From: Pseudomonas allokribbensis
Lineage (GTDB): Bacteria > Pseudomonadota > Gammaproteobacteria > Pseudomonadales > Pseudomonadaceae
NCBI RefSeq assembly: GCF_014863605.1
Contig: NZ_CP062252.1
Location: 3,853,001 to 3,917,000, forward strand
Direction of reading: 5' to 3'
DNA length: 64,000 bases
Shown here: positions 7,562 to 15,363 of the stretch, piece by piece
How positions within the stretch are numbered: the first letter of the stretch is position 1
Layout: the number at the start of each line of letters is the position of its first letter
Program-made: the position numbers and the translations under genes
Notes under the pieces: model-generated
Databases searched by the model: none
What the model saw: only the letters and a program-made list of their open reading frames with translations
Told to the model about the DNA's origin: nothing

Positions 7562-8974
7562 TCAGTCGGTAAAGCCCAACCGCGTCGCCCTGCTCTCCTG
7601 CGTCTGTCCACGCGTCGCCAGGCAGTAATACAACGGGCAGGTCACGATCAGGCCGACCAGCCACGACAGGTCTGCGCCGTCCACCAGATTGGCGTAAGGG
7701 CCGACGTAAAGTGAGGTGTTGGCGAACGGAAGCTGCACGATGATGCCGATGAAGTAGGCAATGATCGCGTGCAGATTGAAGCGCCCGTAGATCCCGCCAT
7801 CGGCGCGGAAGATCGAGGCGATGTCATAGCTGCCGCGCTTGATCAGATAAAAATCGATCAAGTTGATCGACGCCCACGGCACCAGCACCAGCAGCAACGC
7901 CAGAATCAGCCCGATGAACTCGGAAATGAAATCCGCCGACGCCCCCAGCGCCACCACGCAGCAGCCCGCCAGCACCACGCTCGACAACATCACTCTCACT
8001 TTGATACTCGGCGTCCATTGGCTGGCAAAGGTCTGGATCGAGGTGATGATCGACAACACCGCGCCGTACAGATTCAGCGCGTTGTGGCTGATGATGTTGA
8101 GCAGGAACAGCACCATCAGAATCGGCCCCAGCCAACCGGTGGACTGTTTGACCGCGGCCATCGCTTCGGTGCCTTCCGGCGTCGCCAACACTGCCACCGC
8201 GCCGAATGTGAACGACAGAATCGTGCCCAGCGTGGCGCCCAGATAAGTTGCGATAAATGGCTTGCTGATACCGATGTCCGCCGGCAGGTAGCGGGAATAG
8301 TCAGAGACGTACGGCGAGAAGCTGATCTGCCAGATGATGCCTAGCGACACTGTCGCTAGCCACCCGGACAGATTGAAGCTGCCACGGGTGAAGAAGTCTG
8401 CCGGCAACTCATGGGCAAAGATGTAGATGAACCCGGCCAGCAACGCGCTGCCCATCACCCAGGTGCCGATGCGATTGAGCGTATGGATGAAGTTGTAGCC
8501 GATCACACCGATCGCCGTGGCGCTGAGGGCGCCGATCAGGATGCTCAACGGCGCTGGCACCGACGGCGCAATGCCGACGATGGATTTACCGGCGAGCACG
8601 ATGTTGGAAATGAAGAAGCCGATGTAGATGATTGCGGCGAAAAACACGATCAGCAGCGCACCGTAACGCCCGAACTGACCACGACTCTGCACCATCTGCG
8701 GAATGCCCATGCGCGGACCCTGCGCCGATGCCAGGGCAATCACCACCCCGCCGATCATGTGCCCCAGCGCAATCGCCAGCAGCCCCCAGAACAGGTCGAG
8801 ATGAAACACCTGGACCACCATGGCGCCGGTGACGATGGGCAGTGGCGCAATGTTGGTGCTGAACCAAAGGGTGAACAGGTCGCGGGCCTTCCCGTGGCGT
8901 TCCGCGAGTGGGACGTAGTCGACCGTGTGATTCTCGATCAACGGATCTTGCCGGGACATCTGGGACATATACAT
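7562..8974 (-). CDS. NCS1 family permease (cytosine/purine/hydantoin type)
   Basis: A 470-residue inner membrane transporter of the nucleobase:cation symporter-1 family with about twelve membrane segments. Typical features are LFTLWFSTNIAPLPIVTGA near residue 33, the AQGPRMGIPQMVQSR loop near 80, and SDYSRYLPADIG in the middle. It is a paralogue of the permease at 20995. The N-terminus offers several close methionines, so the exact start may shift by up to five codons. It is divergent from a flavin reductase and flavin monooxygenase pair, which suggests import of a nitrogen heterocycle that this pair oxidises. The substrate cannot be named from sequence. Confidence 0.88.
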   Translation of the reverse strand: MYMSQMSRQDPLIENHTVDYVPLAERHGKARDLFTLWFSTNIAPLPIVTGAMVVQVFHLDLFWGLLAIALGHMIGGVVIALASAQGPRMGIPQMVQSRGQFGRYGALLIVFFAAIIYIGFFISNIVLAGKSIVGIAPSVPAPLSILIGALSATAIGVIGYNFIHTLNRIGTWVMGSALLAGFIYIFAHELPADFFTRGSFNLSGWLATVSLGIIWQISFSPYVSDYSRYLPADIGISKPFIATYLGATLGTILSFTFGAVAVLATPEGTEAMAAVKQSTGWLGPILMVLFLLNIISHNALNLYGAVLSIITSIQTFASQWTPSIKVRVMLSSVVLAGCCVVALGASADFISEFIGLILALLLVLVPWASINLIDFYLIKRGSYDIASIFRADGGIYGRFNLHAIIAYFIGIIVQLPFANTSLYVGPYANLVDGADLSWLVGLIVTCPLYYCLATRGQTQESRATRLGFTD

Positions 8975-9054
8975 GAACTCGATTGGGTCTGTTCTTATCG
9001 TTGTATGAAGCCAAACCGGGGGCGCTTCATGGCCGCCCCTCAGATGCAGACCAT

Positions 9055-9067
9055 ATTATGGTATTCC
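9055..9067 (+). promoter_or_regulatory. Candidate operator box 1 (ATTATGGTATTCC)
   Basis: It matches the second box in 11 of 13 positions. It lies about 80 bp upstream of the permease start, where a repressor could act. The half-site form resembles GGTATAC sites of GntR-type regulators, but no such regulator is encoded nearby. Confidence 0.4.
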
Positions 9068-9227
9068 AACATTTTCACAAGACTGATCCGCTGTTTGCGA
9101 CGGCATCTGATCCGGCATCCTCCCTGATCACCAGGCTTTACAGCTAGACAAAAGCCCCGTAAATGCTGACTTTCCGACGGATGAACCACGTTTATCGTTT
9201 CACCAAAAAAGCACTTGCAATCGATGT

Positions 9228-9240
9228 ATTACGGTATACC
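9228..9240 (+). promoter_or_regulatory. Candidate operator box 2 (ATTACGGTATACC)
   Basis: It contains the perfect palindrome GGTATACC and is followed by ATC. It lies 53 bp before the flavin reductase ATG. Repetition of the same box on both sides of the divergent region suggests one regulator for both transcripts. Confidence 0.42.
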
Positions 9241-9293
9241 ATCAGACCCATAAACACATAAAAACACGCTTCACCGCACTCGAGGATTGACCA

Positions 9294-9779
9294 ATGATCG
9301 ATGCTGCCGTCTACAAACAAGTCATGGGCTCGTTCCCGTCCGGCGTCACCGTCATCACCACGCTTGATGACGACGGCCAGATCGTCGGTCTCACCGCCAG
9401 CGCCTTCAGCTCGCTGTCGATGGACCCGGCCCTGGTGCTGTTCTGCCCCAACTACAGTTCCGATTCCTACCCCGTCCTGATCAAGAACAAACGCTTTGCC
9501 ATTCACGTCCTGTCTGGCGGCCAGCAGAGCGAAGCCTACGCGTTCGCCCGCAAAGGCAAGGACAAGGCGCAGGGCATCGAGTGGACGCTGAGCGAACTGG
9601 GCAACCCGATCCTGGCCAACGCGACAGCTATCATCGAATGTGAGCTGTGGCGCGAATACGAAGGCGGCGACCACGCGATCATGGTCGGCGCGGTGAAAAA
9701 CCTCATCGTGCCTCAGCAGGACGCCAGCCCGTTGGTGTATTGCCACGGCAAGATGGGCGCCCTGGCCGCCTTCGCCTGA
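9294..9779 (+). CDS. Flavin reductase family protein (component of a two-component monooxygenase)
   Basis: A 161-residue flavin reductase-like domain protein of the HpaC/RutF fold. Family landmarks are MGSFPSGVTVITT near residue 10, the GLTASAFSSLSMDPALVLFC segment (about 34-53), FAIHVLSGGQQ near 76-86, and the C-terminal VYCHGKMG. It would supply reduced FMN/FAD to the oxygenase encoded 67 bp downstream. The start ATG follows GAGGATTGACC. The pair and the divergent NCS1 permease probably form one functional unit. Confidence 0.88.
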   Translation: MIDAAVYKQVMGSFPSGVTVITTLDDDGQIVGLTASAFSSLSMDPALVLFCPNYSSDSYPVLIKNKRFAIHVLSGGQQSEAYAFARKGKDKAQGIEWTLSELGNPILANATAIIECELWREYEGGDHAIMVGAVKNLIVPQQDASPLVYCHGKMGALAAFA

Positions 9780-9846
9780 TCCGCACGATTGCACTTAAAC
9801 AGGCCTGCATGTGACCGGCCGACCACAAGAGATTCGAGGTAGCGTC

Positions 9847-10890
9847 ATGAAATTTTCCCTGTTCGTACACATGGAGCGCTGGGACGAAAGCGTCAGCCAC
9901 CGTCAACTGTTCGAAGACCTGACCGAACTGACGTTGATGGCCGAGGCCGGCGGATTCAGCACCGTGTGGATCGGCGAACACCACGCCATGGAATACACCA
10001 TCTCGCCGAGCCCGATGCCGCTGCTGGCCTACCTCGCTGCCAAGACCACCACGATTCACCTGGGCGCCGGCACCATCATCGCGCCGTTCTGGCACCCGCT
10101 GCGGGTCGCCGGGGAATGCGCGTTGCTCGACGTGATCAGCAACGGCCGGATGGAAGTCGGCCTGGCCCGTGGTGCTTATCAGGTGGAGTTCGATCGTATG
10201 GCCGGCGGCATGCCCGCCTCATCCGGCGGCCAGGCGCTGCGGGAAATGGTCCCGGTGGTCCGTGCCCTGTGGCAAGGCGACTACGCCCACAATGGCGAGA
10301 TCTGGAAATTCCCCACCTCCACCAGCGTGCCGAAACCGATTCAGAAGCCCAATCCGCCGATGTGGATCGCCGCCCGCGACCCGGACTCGCACAACTTTGC
10401 CGTGGCCAACGGCTGCAACGTGATGGTCACGCCGCTGATGAAGGGTGATGAAGAAGTCCTCGACCTGAAGAATAAATTTCAATCGGCGCTGGACAACAAC
10501 CCTGATGTGCCGCGTCCGCAATTGATGGTGCTGCGTCATACCCACGTGCATTCGGTGGATGACCCGGAAGGCTGGAAGGTTGGTGCCAAAGCCATCTCAC
10601 GTTTCTATCGCACGTTCGATGCGTGGTTCGGCAACAAGGAAGTGCCGGTGAACGGCTTCCTCGCCCCGAGCCCGGAAGAGAAATTTGCCGGACGGCCGGA
10701 GTTTGAACTGGAGAGCCTGCACAGGACGGCGATGATCGGGACGCCGGAGGAAATCATTCCGCGAATCAAGTACTACCAGGAACTGGGGGTGGATGAGTTC
10801 AGTTTCTGGTGCGACAACAGCTTGCCGCATGCGGAGAAGAAGAAGTCGCTGGAGCTGTTTATCAAGCATGTGGTGCCGGCGTTTCGTTAA
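9847..10890 (+). CDS. Luciferase-like (LLM class) flavin-dependent monooxygenase
   Basis: A 347-residue bacterial-luciferase-like enzyme. It begins MKFSLFVHMERWDES and shows WIGEHHAMEYTISPSP near residue 40, the family signature also seen in LuxA-like oxygenases. The barrel segments GAGTIIAPFWHPLRVAGE and GRMEVGLARGAYQVEF follow. ATG 9847 is preceded by GAGGTAGCGTC; an upstream in-frame GTG at 9811 lacks a site. It needs reduced flavin, which the preceding reductase can provide. The substrate is unknown; the neighbouring NCS1 permease hints at a nitrogen heterocycle. It ends at a strong terminator. Confidence 0.88.
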   Translation: MKFSLFVHMERWDESVSHRQLFEDLTELTLMAEAGGFSTVWIGEHHAMEYTISPSPMPLLAYLAAKTTTIHLGAGTIIAPFWHPLRVAGECALLDVISNGRMEVGLARGAYQVEFDRMAGGMPASSGGQALREMVPVVRALWQGDYAHNGEIWKFPTSTSVPKPIQKPNPPMWIAARDPDSHNFAVANGCNVMVTPLMKGDEEVLDLKNKFQSALDNNPDVPRPQLMVLRHTHVHSVDDPEGWKVGAKAISRFYRTFDAWFGNKEVPVNGFLAPSPEEKFAGRPEFELESLHRTAMIGTPEEIIPRIKYYQELGVDEFSFWCDNSLPHAEKKKSLELFIKHVVPAFR

Positions 10891-10917
10891 CGACTGTGCT
10901 GATTGTATCTGCCCAAT

Positions 10918-10947
10918 AAAAACGCCCTGATAATCCAGGGCGTTTTT
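10918..10947 (+). terminator. Rho-independent terminator after the luciferase-like gene
   Basis: AAAACGCCCTG pairs with CAGGGCGTTTT, followed by a T-run to 10947. It closes the two-gene oxygenase operon. Confidence 0.9.
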
Positions 10948-11042
10948 GTGCCCACGCTTCCAAAACCCATTCTGTTTTCTGGCGTTCAATTTTGCGTTTG
11001 GCAAGAAATGTACATATCAGCGAGGGCGTGACAGGGACCCTT

Positions 11043-11627
11043 TCATACAAATCTGAGTTTCCAGTAATCGTTCCCTGCTACTACCCAGTACCGCTCACTC
11101 GCCGGAATCAGAAAGCTGAAATCAGCATTCTCTGCAGTCCAGCCCGGCTCGACCAGATCCTCATGAACACGCACATCATCCATGTGCATGAATATTTTCC
11201 GATCAAAATTGATATAAAAACTTGGGAAGCGCGAGCTAATAACATTGGCACGCTTGTACACATCAGGCGTCAAGCCCTCGCCTGTCTGGTAGTAATGCTC
11301 AACCCTTTTAAAAACCTCTGCATCTGCCCCGATAAAATCCTGCAGATCGTGGGAAGACAGAATTTTTTCGCTTGAGTCGTGGAGGTACTTGGGGAAGTTA
11401 TCCGCAGTCATTTTAAGGACACCCCCTCTAAACGCCTTGCAAGCGAGTTCATATTGTTCCTGGCTTATACTCCCGGCGTCCAGGTAAGCACGGTAGTCTT
11501 TTTCCGCATCAAGGGTGAAGTTGTATTTTTCGTCTACGACCCAAAAGCTCTTGCCTGAGCAAACAAAGAAGCAAATGTTTTTTTCACCGTTCCAGAGCTC
11601 ATCAAAAATTGTTTGATTGACCTTCAT
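11043..11627 (-). CDS. Hypothetical low-GC protein, immunity-like in context
   Basis: A 194-residue soluble protein rich in aromatic and acidic residues, with no signal peptide or membrane segment. I do not recognise the family. ATG 11627 is preferred because AAGGA lies nine bases upstream; a GTG at 11651 would overlap the stop of the preceding gene. Base composition is clearly more AT-rich than the flanking metabolic genes, which suggests horizontal origin. Its size, acidity and location next to a broken FHA/toxin patch are like many polymorphic-toxin immunity proteins, but that role is inference only. Confidence 0.65.
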   Translation of the reverse strand: MKVNQTIFDELWNGEKNICFFVCSGKSFWVVDEKYNFTLDAEKDYRAYLDAGSISQEQYELACKAFRGGVLKMTADNFPKYLHDSSEKILSSHDLQDFIGADAEVFKRVEHYYQTGEGLTPDVYKRANVISSRFPSFYINFDRKIFMHMDDVRVHEDLVEPGWTAENADFSFLIPASERYWVVAGNDYWKLRFV

Positions 11628-11650
11628 TCCTTGGAATCCTTTAAGAAGCA

Positions 11651-12145
11651 CTAACCGCCCTGGCGGATATCAGTCTCCAGCTCTGTCGGATCAGGCAGGA
11701 AGAAACGGGCAGTCAACCAGCATGTCGCCATTGAAGTGACAAAGAGTACGACCATTCCGAAAATCTCATCGGAAAACTTCGCACTCTCTACATCCCGTAC
11801 AACGGCGACGATAAACGGAGTAACCCATAAAGTGGCCAGCACCGCGCCCGACAGCGCTATCACGGAACAGGCTCGACTTGTCCTTTTGACTTTCATCGAT
11901 GCGATCACCAATGAAAACAGCAGAAATGGCACGAGAAATACCACTTGAGCCAGAACAGGTCCGAGGAATGGCATCAACATCAATTCCGCCCCTGCGACCT
12001 CCCCCATCAACCGTGGGTTCATGGCCAGATGGGCGACGGTCGCAATCGTCTTGAAGAAGCCGGCGATAAAACCCGGCGCCAACGGGCAAAGAAGAAAAGC
12101 CAGGAAAACCTTCAGACGCGGATAACTCACATCACTCACAGGCAA
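11651..12145 (-). CDS. Hypothetical integral membrane protein (four membrane segments)
   Basis: A 164-residue protein with four hydrophobic segments, roughly residues 12-35, 55-80, 92-113 and 124-147, and a short polar C-terminus. The family is not recognised. The frame begins with TTG at 12145, preceded by GAGGAAGAATT at good spacing; in-frame GTG codons two and five codons later are alternatives. It ends 23 bases before the preferred start of the next gene and is probably cotranscribed with it. It lies in the accessory patch; function cannot be inferred. Confidence 0.6.
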   Translation of the reverse strand: MPVSDVSYPRLKVFLAFLLCPLAPGFIAGFFKTIATVAHLAMNPRLMGEVAGAELMLMPFLGPVLAQVVFLVPFLLFSLVIASMKVKRTSRACSVIALSGAVLATLWVTPFIVAVVRDVESAKFSDEIFGMVVLFVTSMATCWLTARFFLPDPTELETDIRQGG

Positions 12146-12189
12146 AATTCTTCCTCACGCATTGATGGGCTCTCTCTGAATTCAGCAGG

Positions 12190-12738
12190 TCAGCTCTTCA
12201 CAGGAATGCGCTGCTCGGGCTGAGTAACGTCGTAGACGTGCTGCTCGCAACTGCCGCCAACAAACTCAAACTCCACCAGATAGGCTTTGCCACGCTCTGG
12301 CGTAAACGAATTGCTCACTGGCCCGCAGGTATGGAGAACTCCGGTGCGAGGGCCATTCGCATAGCCCGACACTTCAATTGTCTTATCGGCATCGGCCTGG
12401 GTTTCCAGTTGCGGGAAGCGTTTGGCCACCGCGCTGTTGCCCACTTCATTGAGCTTGGCAATCCAGCCGAACACCTTGCCTCGCCCCGAATCCACAACGG
12501 TTCCCAACTCTTCCATGCGGCGGTCGGGATCGTCTGCACGACGGATCGAAAATTCTACAGGGATCGTCGAGCCCGACGCTTTCATCACTACCTTGGCGTG
12601 CTGCGCATCGACCGCCACCGTATTCTGGTGCAGTTGGACACCGTCTTTCAGCAGATTGGGAGAAGAATCCCGAACGTTGGAATGGCAACCTGAAAGCGCG
12701 AACGCCAAGGTCAAAGTGACGAGTGCAGGTTTGTTCAC
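12190..12738 (-). CDS. Hypothetical lipoprotein
   Basis: A 182-residue protein with a lipoprotein signal peptide: hydrophobic residues 6-16 followed by the lipobox LSGC with Cys18 as the lipidation site. The mature part is about 165 residues, with two further cysteines in HTCGP and GGSCEQ that may form a disulfide. The start is GTG 12738, with GGAAG upstream. No catalytic motif is recognisable. It faces the periplasm by prediction and lies on the distal side of the duplicated HxlR gene end, so it probably belonged to the original chromosome context. Confidence 0.7.
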   Translation of the reverse strand: MNKPALVTLTLAFALSGCHSNVRDSSPNLLKDGVQLHQNTVAVDAQHAKVVMKASGSTIPVEFSIRRADDPDRRMEELGTVVDSGRGKVFGWIAKLNEVGNSAVAKRFPQLETQADADKTIEVSGYANGPRTGVLHTCGPVSNSFTPERGKAYLVEFEFVGGSCEQHVYDVTQPEQRIPVKS

Positions 12739-12883
12739 GTGTGAATCTTCCCTAATGAGCGCAACGAGACGGAGGTGATATCAAACATCGGCGCGATATT
12801 AGATGGCCACTATTTTGGCGTCAATCAATCGATTCGGCGCCCTGACGATGCTCATGCACAGCGTCGAACAAATCGGCAGCTCA

Positions 12884-12955
12884 CTCAGTGCTCAACAGCC
12901 AATTTCGTCGCCACATCCTCCGGCGCCAGCACCTGACCATCGGCTGACAGCAACT
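12884..12955 (-). pseudogene. Relic copy of the last 23 codons of an HxlR regulator gene
   Basis: These 72 bp match the 3' end of the intact HxlR gene (15364-15435) at 68 of 72 positions. The relic still reads in frame as LSADGQVLAPEDVATKLAVEH followed by a stop. Only two of the four differences change an amino acid (Arg to Gln and Ser to Ala), so it looks like the end of a slightly different allele rather than a random copy. The remainder of the gene is absent. It forms one boundary of a 2.4-kb insertion. Confidence 0.85.
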
Positions 12956-12982
12956 TAGAACTTAAAAACTTAAAGCGAACTT

Positions 12983-13000
12983 AAAGGGGACAGATTTATT
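12983..13000 (+). repeat. 18-bp direct repeat, left copy
   Basis: AAAGGGGACAGATTTATT is identical to 14385-14402. The two copies bracket the toxin-like and immunity-like genes. The GGGGACAGATTTATT word is one that I associate with the ends of REP-associated tyrosine transposase (RAYT, IS200-like) elements in gammaproteobacteria; that link is from memory. Confidence 0.8.
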
Positions 13001-13018
13001 TAATTAAATAAATCTGTC
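12989..13018. repeat. 30-bp perfect palindrome
   Basis: The arm GACAGATTTATTTAA is followed immediately by its exact reverse complement, with no loop. It overlaps the 18-bp direct repeat. Its lack of a loop and the AT-rich centre make it more like a transposition end or folding substrate for a single-strand transposase than a terminator. Confidence 0.85.
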
Positions 13019-13087
13019 GTTTCCGTCGTCCCTTCCGCCCAGCCCCTTTTCATTTCAAAACAACCGACGACCACTCCAAATCACTTT

Positions 13088-13651
13088 CTAAAAAATCATA
13101 ATCATATGAATCAATTGATCTTCAGAATCTTCCAGACTGCCTCCTCCACCACCGAAAATTATTCTATCGGTACGAGCGTAAAACCATTCTTCAGCCTCAT
13201 CATAAATCAGCTCAAAACAAGTAGCTGCACAATCAACTCGCGAACCAAGCCCCCTACCCTCCACTTTCCCCTGATAGGAGTAAGTTAGTCTTTTGTCTCC
13301 CAGCGAGCCAAAATAATCGAACATCCATACGGAGACACTGGAAACCCTACCATTCAAAAAACCGACCACAAGCGCCCTAGTCTCGGATAACACTTTCTCT
13401 GAACCTGGAAACTGCAAATTCCAGCCCGTAAGATTCAAATCAAAAATATCAAACCGAAAAAATGTCTTACCTGAACTTTCCGTAACGTCCAAAACCAACA
13501 ATGGAGTATCAGAAAACTTATACACCTTCGCTTTCGGATCTACACAACACTCAAGGAGCATGGATTCAAACTCCTCACGCGCAGCCCCCAACTCAATACC
13601 AGCCAGTTCTACACCTGGGACGACGGGGGCAAACCAGTTCACTTTAATCAT
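13088..13651 (-). CDS. Probable immunity protein for the adjacent toxin-like domain
   Basis: A 187-residue acidic, soluble protein with no signal peptide. Its ATG at 13651 overlaps the TGA of the upstream gene by four bases (ATGA), which indicates translational coupling. An ATG four codons earlier (13663) is possible. Composition is AT-rich. Location immediately after an FHA C-terminal domain is the normal place of an immunity gene in contact-dependent inhibition and polymorphic toxin loci. I do not recognise a named Imm family. The C-terminus contains a run of five glycines followed by an acidic tail. Confidence 0.6.
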   Translation of the reverse strand: MIKVNWFAPVVPGVELAGIELGAAREEFESMLLECCVDPKAKVYKFSDTPLLVLDVTESSGKTFFRFDIFDLNLTGWNLQFPGSEKVLSETRALVVGFLNGRVSSVSVWMFDYFGSLGDKRLTYSYQGKVEGRGLGSRVDCAATCFELIYDEAEEWFYARTDRIIFGGGGGSLEDSEDQLIHMIMIF

Positions 13652-14376
13652 TTCAAGACCCATATGTCGTTCTTACAAACCAACCTTTGACCAGATGAAT
13701 TATAAAACGCTGTCTTTTTTTCAAGATCCGCCTGATAAACCCCCTCAGAGTTGAGTTTATATTTAACCTTATAGGTAGCAGGGTCAATAACCTTAACCTT
13801 GCTCCCATCCACAAAAGTAAACTTATAGTACTGACCACTATGTATCGACTCAGAACTAACAGGACTAAATTGTACTTCCTTTATTAACGAATGCCCCTCA
13901 ACAATAAATATTTGAGCATTTCCCGAGCTATTGGAACTTGGAGGCTTAGGCGTTATTTTAGCGCCATCCATCCTATACGCCTTAGCGAGATCATCCAGTG
14001 ACGCACCCCACACTTGATCCAAGGTTCGTGGAATACCTTCTTCAATTGCAAGCTTGAGCCTGAGTTCCTCTCTCGCAATCGACGATGTTGCCGGAATTCC
14101 ATCGTCGACTACAACCAGTTTCCCCGAGTCGATCGGATTTTCCGGAGTAATCGGATTGTCCACTTTCGGCGGCGTGGTGCCAGTTTTCGGAGGTTCAACG
14201 TCCGGCTTCGGTAGGACATCAGGCTTAGGTGGCACCACCGGCTTCTGCGGATCCAACACCGGCACATCCGTATCCGGCAGCTTCTCCGAAAACTTCGTAA
14301 TCTGCGTCTTGAGATGGTCAATCTTGACCGTCGATCCCACTTCTTTGATGGTCTTGACCGAGACGTCGATACCCAT
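13648..14376 (-). CDS. Detached FHA/CdiA-type C-terminal region with toxin-like tip
   Basis: A 242-residue protein. Residues 1-35 are a linker. Residues 38-80 are a proline-rich repeat (PVVPPKPDVLPKPDVEPPK) typical of the region just before the toxin tip in polymorphic toxins. The rest is a mixed alpha/beta domain with the segment SGQYYKFTFVDGSKVKVID near 180. There is no signal peptide, two-partner secretion domain or VENN motif, so alone it is not a complete secreted toxin. It starts only eight bases from an inverted-repeat scar and is out of frame by one base with the FHA fragment upstream. It is probably an orphan toxin module; its activity is unknown. Confidence 0.62.
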   Translation of the reverse strand: MGIDVSVKTIKEVGSTVKIDHLKTQITKFSEKLPDTDVPVLDPQKPVVPPKPDVLPKPDVEPPKTGTTPPKVDNPITPENPIDSGKLVVVDDGIPATSSIAREELRLKLAIEEGIPRTLDQVWGASLDDLAKAYRMDGAKITPKPPSSNSSGNAQIFIVEGHSLIKEVQFSPVSSESIHSGQYYKFTFVDGSKVKVIDPATYKVKYKLNSEGVYQADLEKKTAFYNSSGQRLVCKNDIWVLK

Positions 14377-14383
14377 ACGTAAA

Positions 14384-14433
14384 AAAAGGGGACAGATTTA
14401 TTAATCACTTTTCCCTTTTCACTGTCCCCTTTT
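14384..14433. repeat. 50-bp inverted-repeat scar inside the FHA locus
   Basis: AAAAGGGGACAG (14384-14395) is the exact inverse complement of CTGTCCCCTTTT (14422-14433), with 26 bp between. It lies exactly between the FHA fragment and the detached C-terminal region. The last codons of the FHA fragment are encoded inside it. It looks like a miniature or deletion derivative of the same repeat family seen at 12983-13018. Confidence 0.82.
14385..14402 (+). repeat. 18-bp direct repeat, right copy
   Basis: It is identical to 12983-13000 and in the same orientation, 1402 bp away. Together they bracket the toxin-like gene and its partner exactly. Confidence 0.8.
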
Positions 14434-15196
14434 CCACTTCAGGAATATGGATAAGGTTTGATGGTTTCCTGTAAAGATTACGGCCCTGCGTGCTGGTGTA
14501 GGTCAGGCCACCGTTCAGTTGCCAGGTGCCGACGCCATTGACCGACGCGATATCCCAAACGCCTTTGCCCAGACCGGTGAGGCTGCCTTGAGAGCCGGTC
14601 AGGTTGCTCAGGTCCAGATCGAACAGCCCTTTTGCAGCGTGACGAACGCTGCCGCTGAGGTTGTTGAGCTGGGCACCGGCCAGTTCCAGATCCTCGCTGC
14701 CGATCTCGATGACGCCGTTCTGGTTATTCAGGTTGCCGTTCAGCTTGATCGTGCTGGTGGCTCCGCCCAATGCACGAATCTGCCCGCCGGCGCTGTTGTC
14801 CAGTTGGCCGCCGATCAGCTGCAGATCCGTCGCCGACTCGATCAGCCCGCCCTGATTGAGAATCTGAGTGACCGCTTCGAGCCCCAGGCGATTGCCGCTG
14901 ATCTCGCCGCCTGCGTTATCCAGGTTGGCGCCCTTGAAAATGACCTGATCCTTGCCGAAGAGCTTGCCGGCATGGTTGGTCAGACGTGTCACCGTCAGCT
15001 GCAAATCGCCCAACAGACTGGAGATCAAACCGGCCTTGCCGTTGACCGCGCTGTTGTCGAGGTTGGTGCTGGTGATGTTCAGGGTGTCGGCCTGCAGCGT
15101 GCCACCCTGGTTCTGCAGGTTACCGGTGCCCAGCGCGAGTTCTGCGTGGCTGCCATTGGCAAGGATCGCACCCTGCTGGTTCAGCAATGTGCTGCG
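14405..15196 (-). pseudogene. Filamentous haemagglutinin (CdiA/FhaB) repeat fragment, truncated at both ends
   Basis: About 260 codons of degenerate FHA repeats of the form LxNxxGxIxS (for example NLDNAGGEIS, GQLDNSAGGQI, NNQNGVIEIGS), which build the right-handed beta-helix stalk of two-partner secreted toxins. There is no signal peptide or TPS domain upstream; the frame is closed by TGA at 15197-15199, and homology to FHA stops there. At the other end the repeats run into the scar and finish with the vector-like tail VEKGTVKREK. A TTG at 15187 is the only start-like codon. It is a remnant, probably not expressed as a working protein. Confidence 0.85.
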
Positions 15197-15363
15197 TCAA
15201 TTTATGGATTCACCGAACCATTGTTGCCGACGAACGTTATCTGTGAAATCGTCCGACTCCGACAGAGATGCAGGATGTTTCGCAGATCAACCAAGGAAAA
15301 CCGGTCGCCGCATCAGAGAACGTTCCGAAAAACGAAACGTCCGACAGACCCCACTCACTTCAC

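Larger units (their letters stand above)
8975..9293. other. 319-bp divergent control region with two similar boxes
   Basis: No gene is seen here. The region separates the NCS1 permease (minus) from the flavin reductase (plus). It contains the motif ATTAYGGTATWCC twice, at 9055-9067 and 9228-9240, both on the plus strand and 173 bp apart. The proximal copy contains the palindrome GGTATACC and lies about 54 bp before the reductase start. Confidence 0.5.
12739..13087. other. 349-bp non-coding junction region
   Basis: It holds, in order, a short spacer, a relic copy of the 3' end of an HxlR gene (12884-12955), four tandem-like copies of AACTTARA (12952-12986), an 18-bp repeat shared with 14385-14402, and a 30-bp perfect palindrome (12989-13018). 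It marks the distal edge of the FHA/toxin insertion. No gene is seen. Confidence 0.75.
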
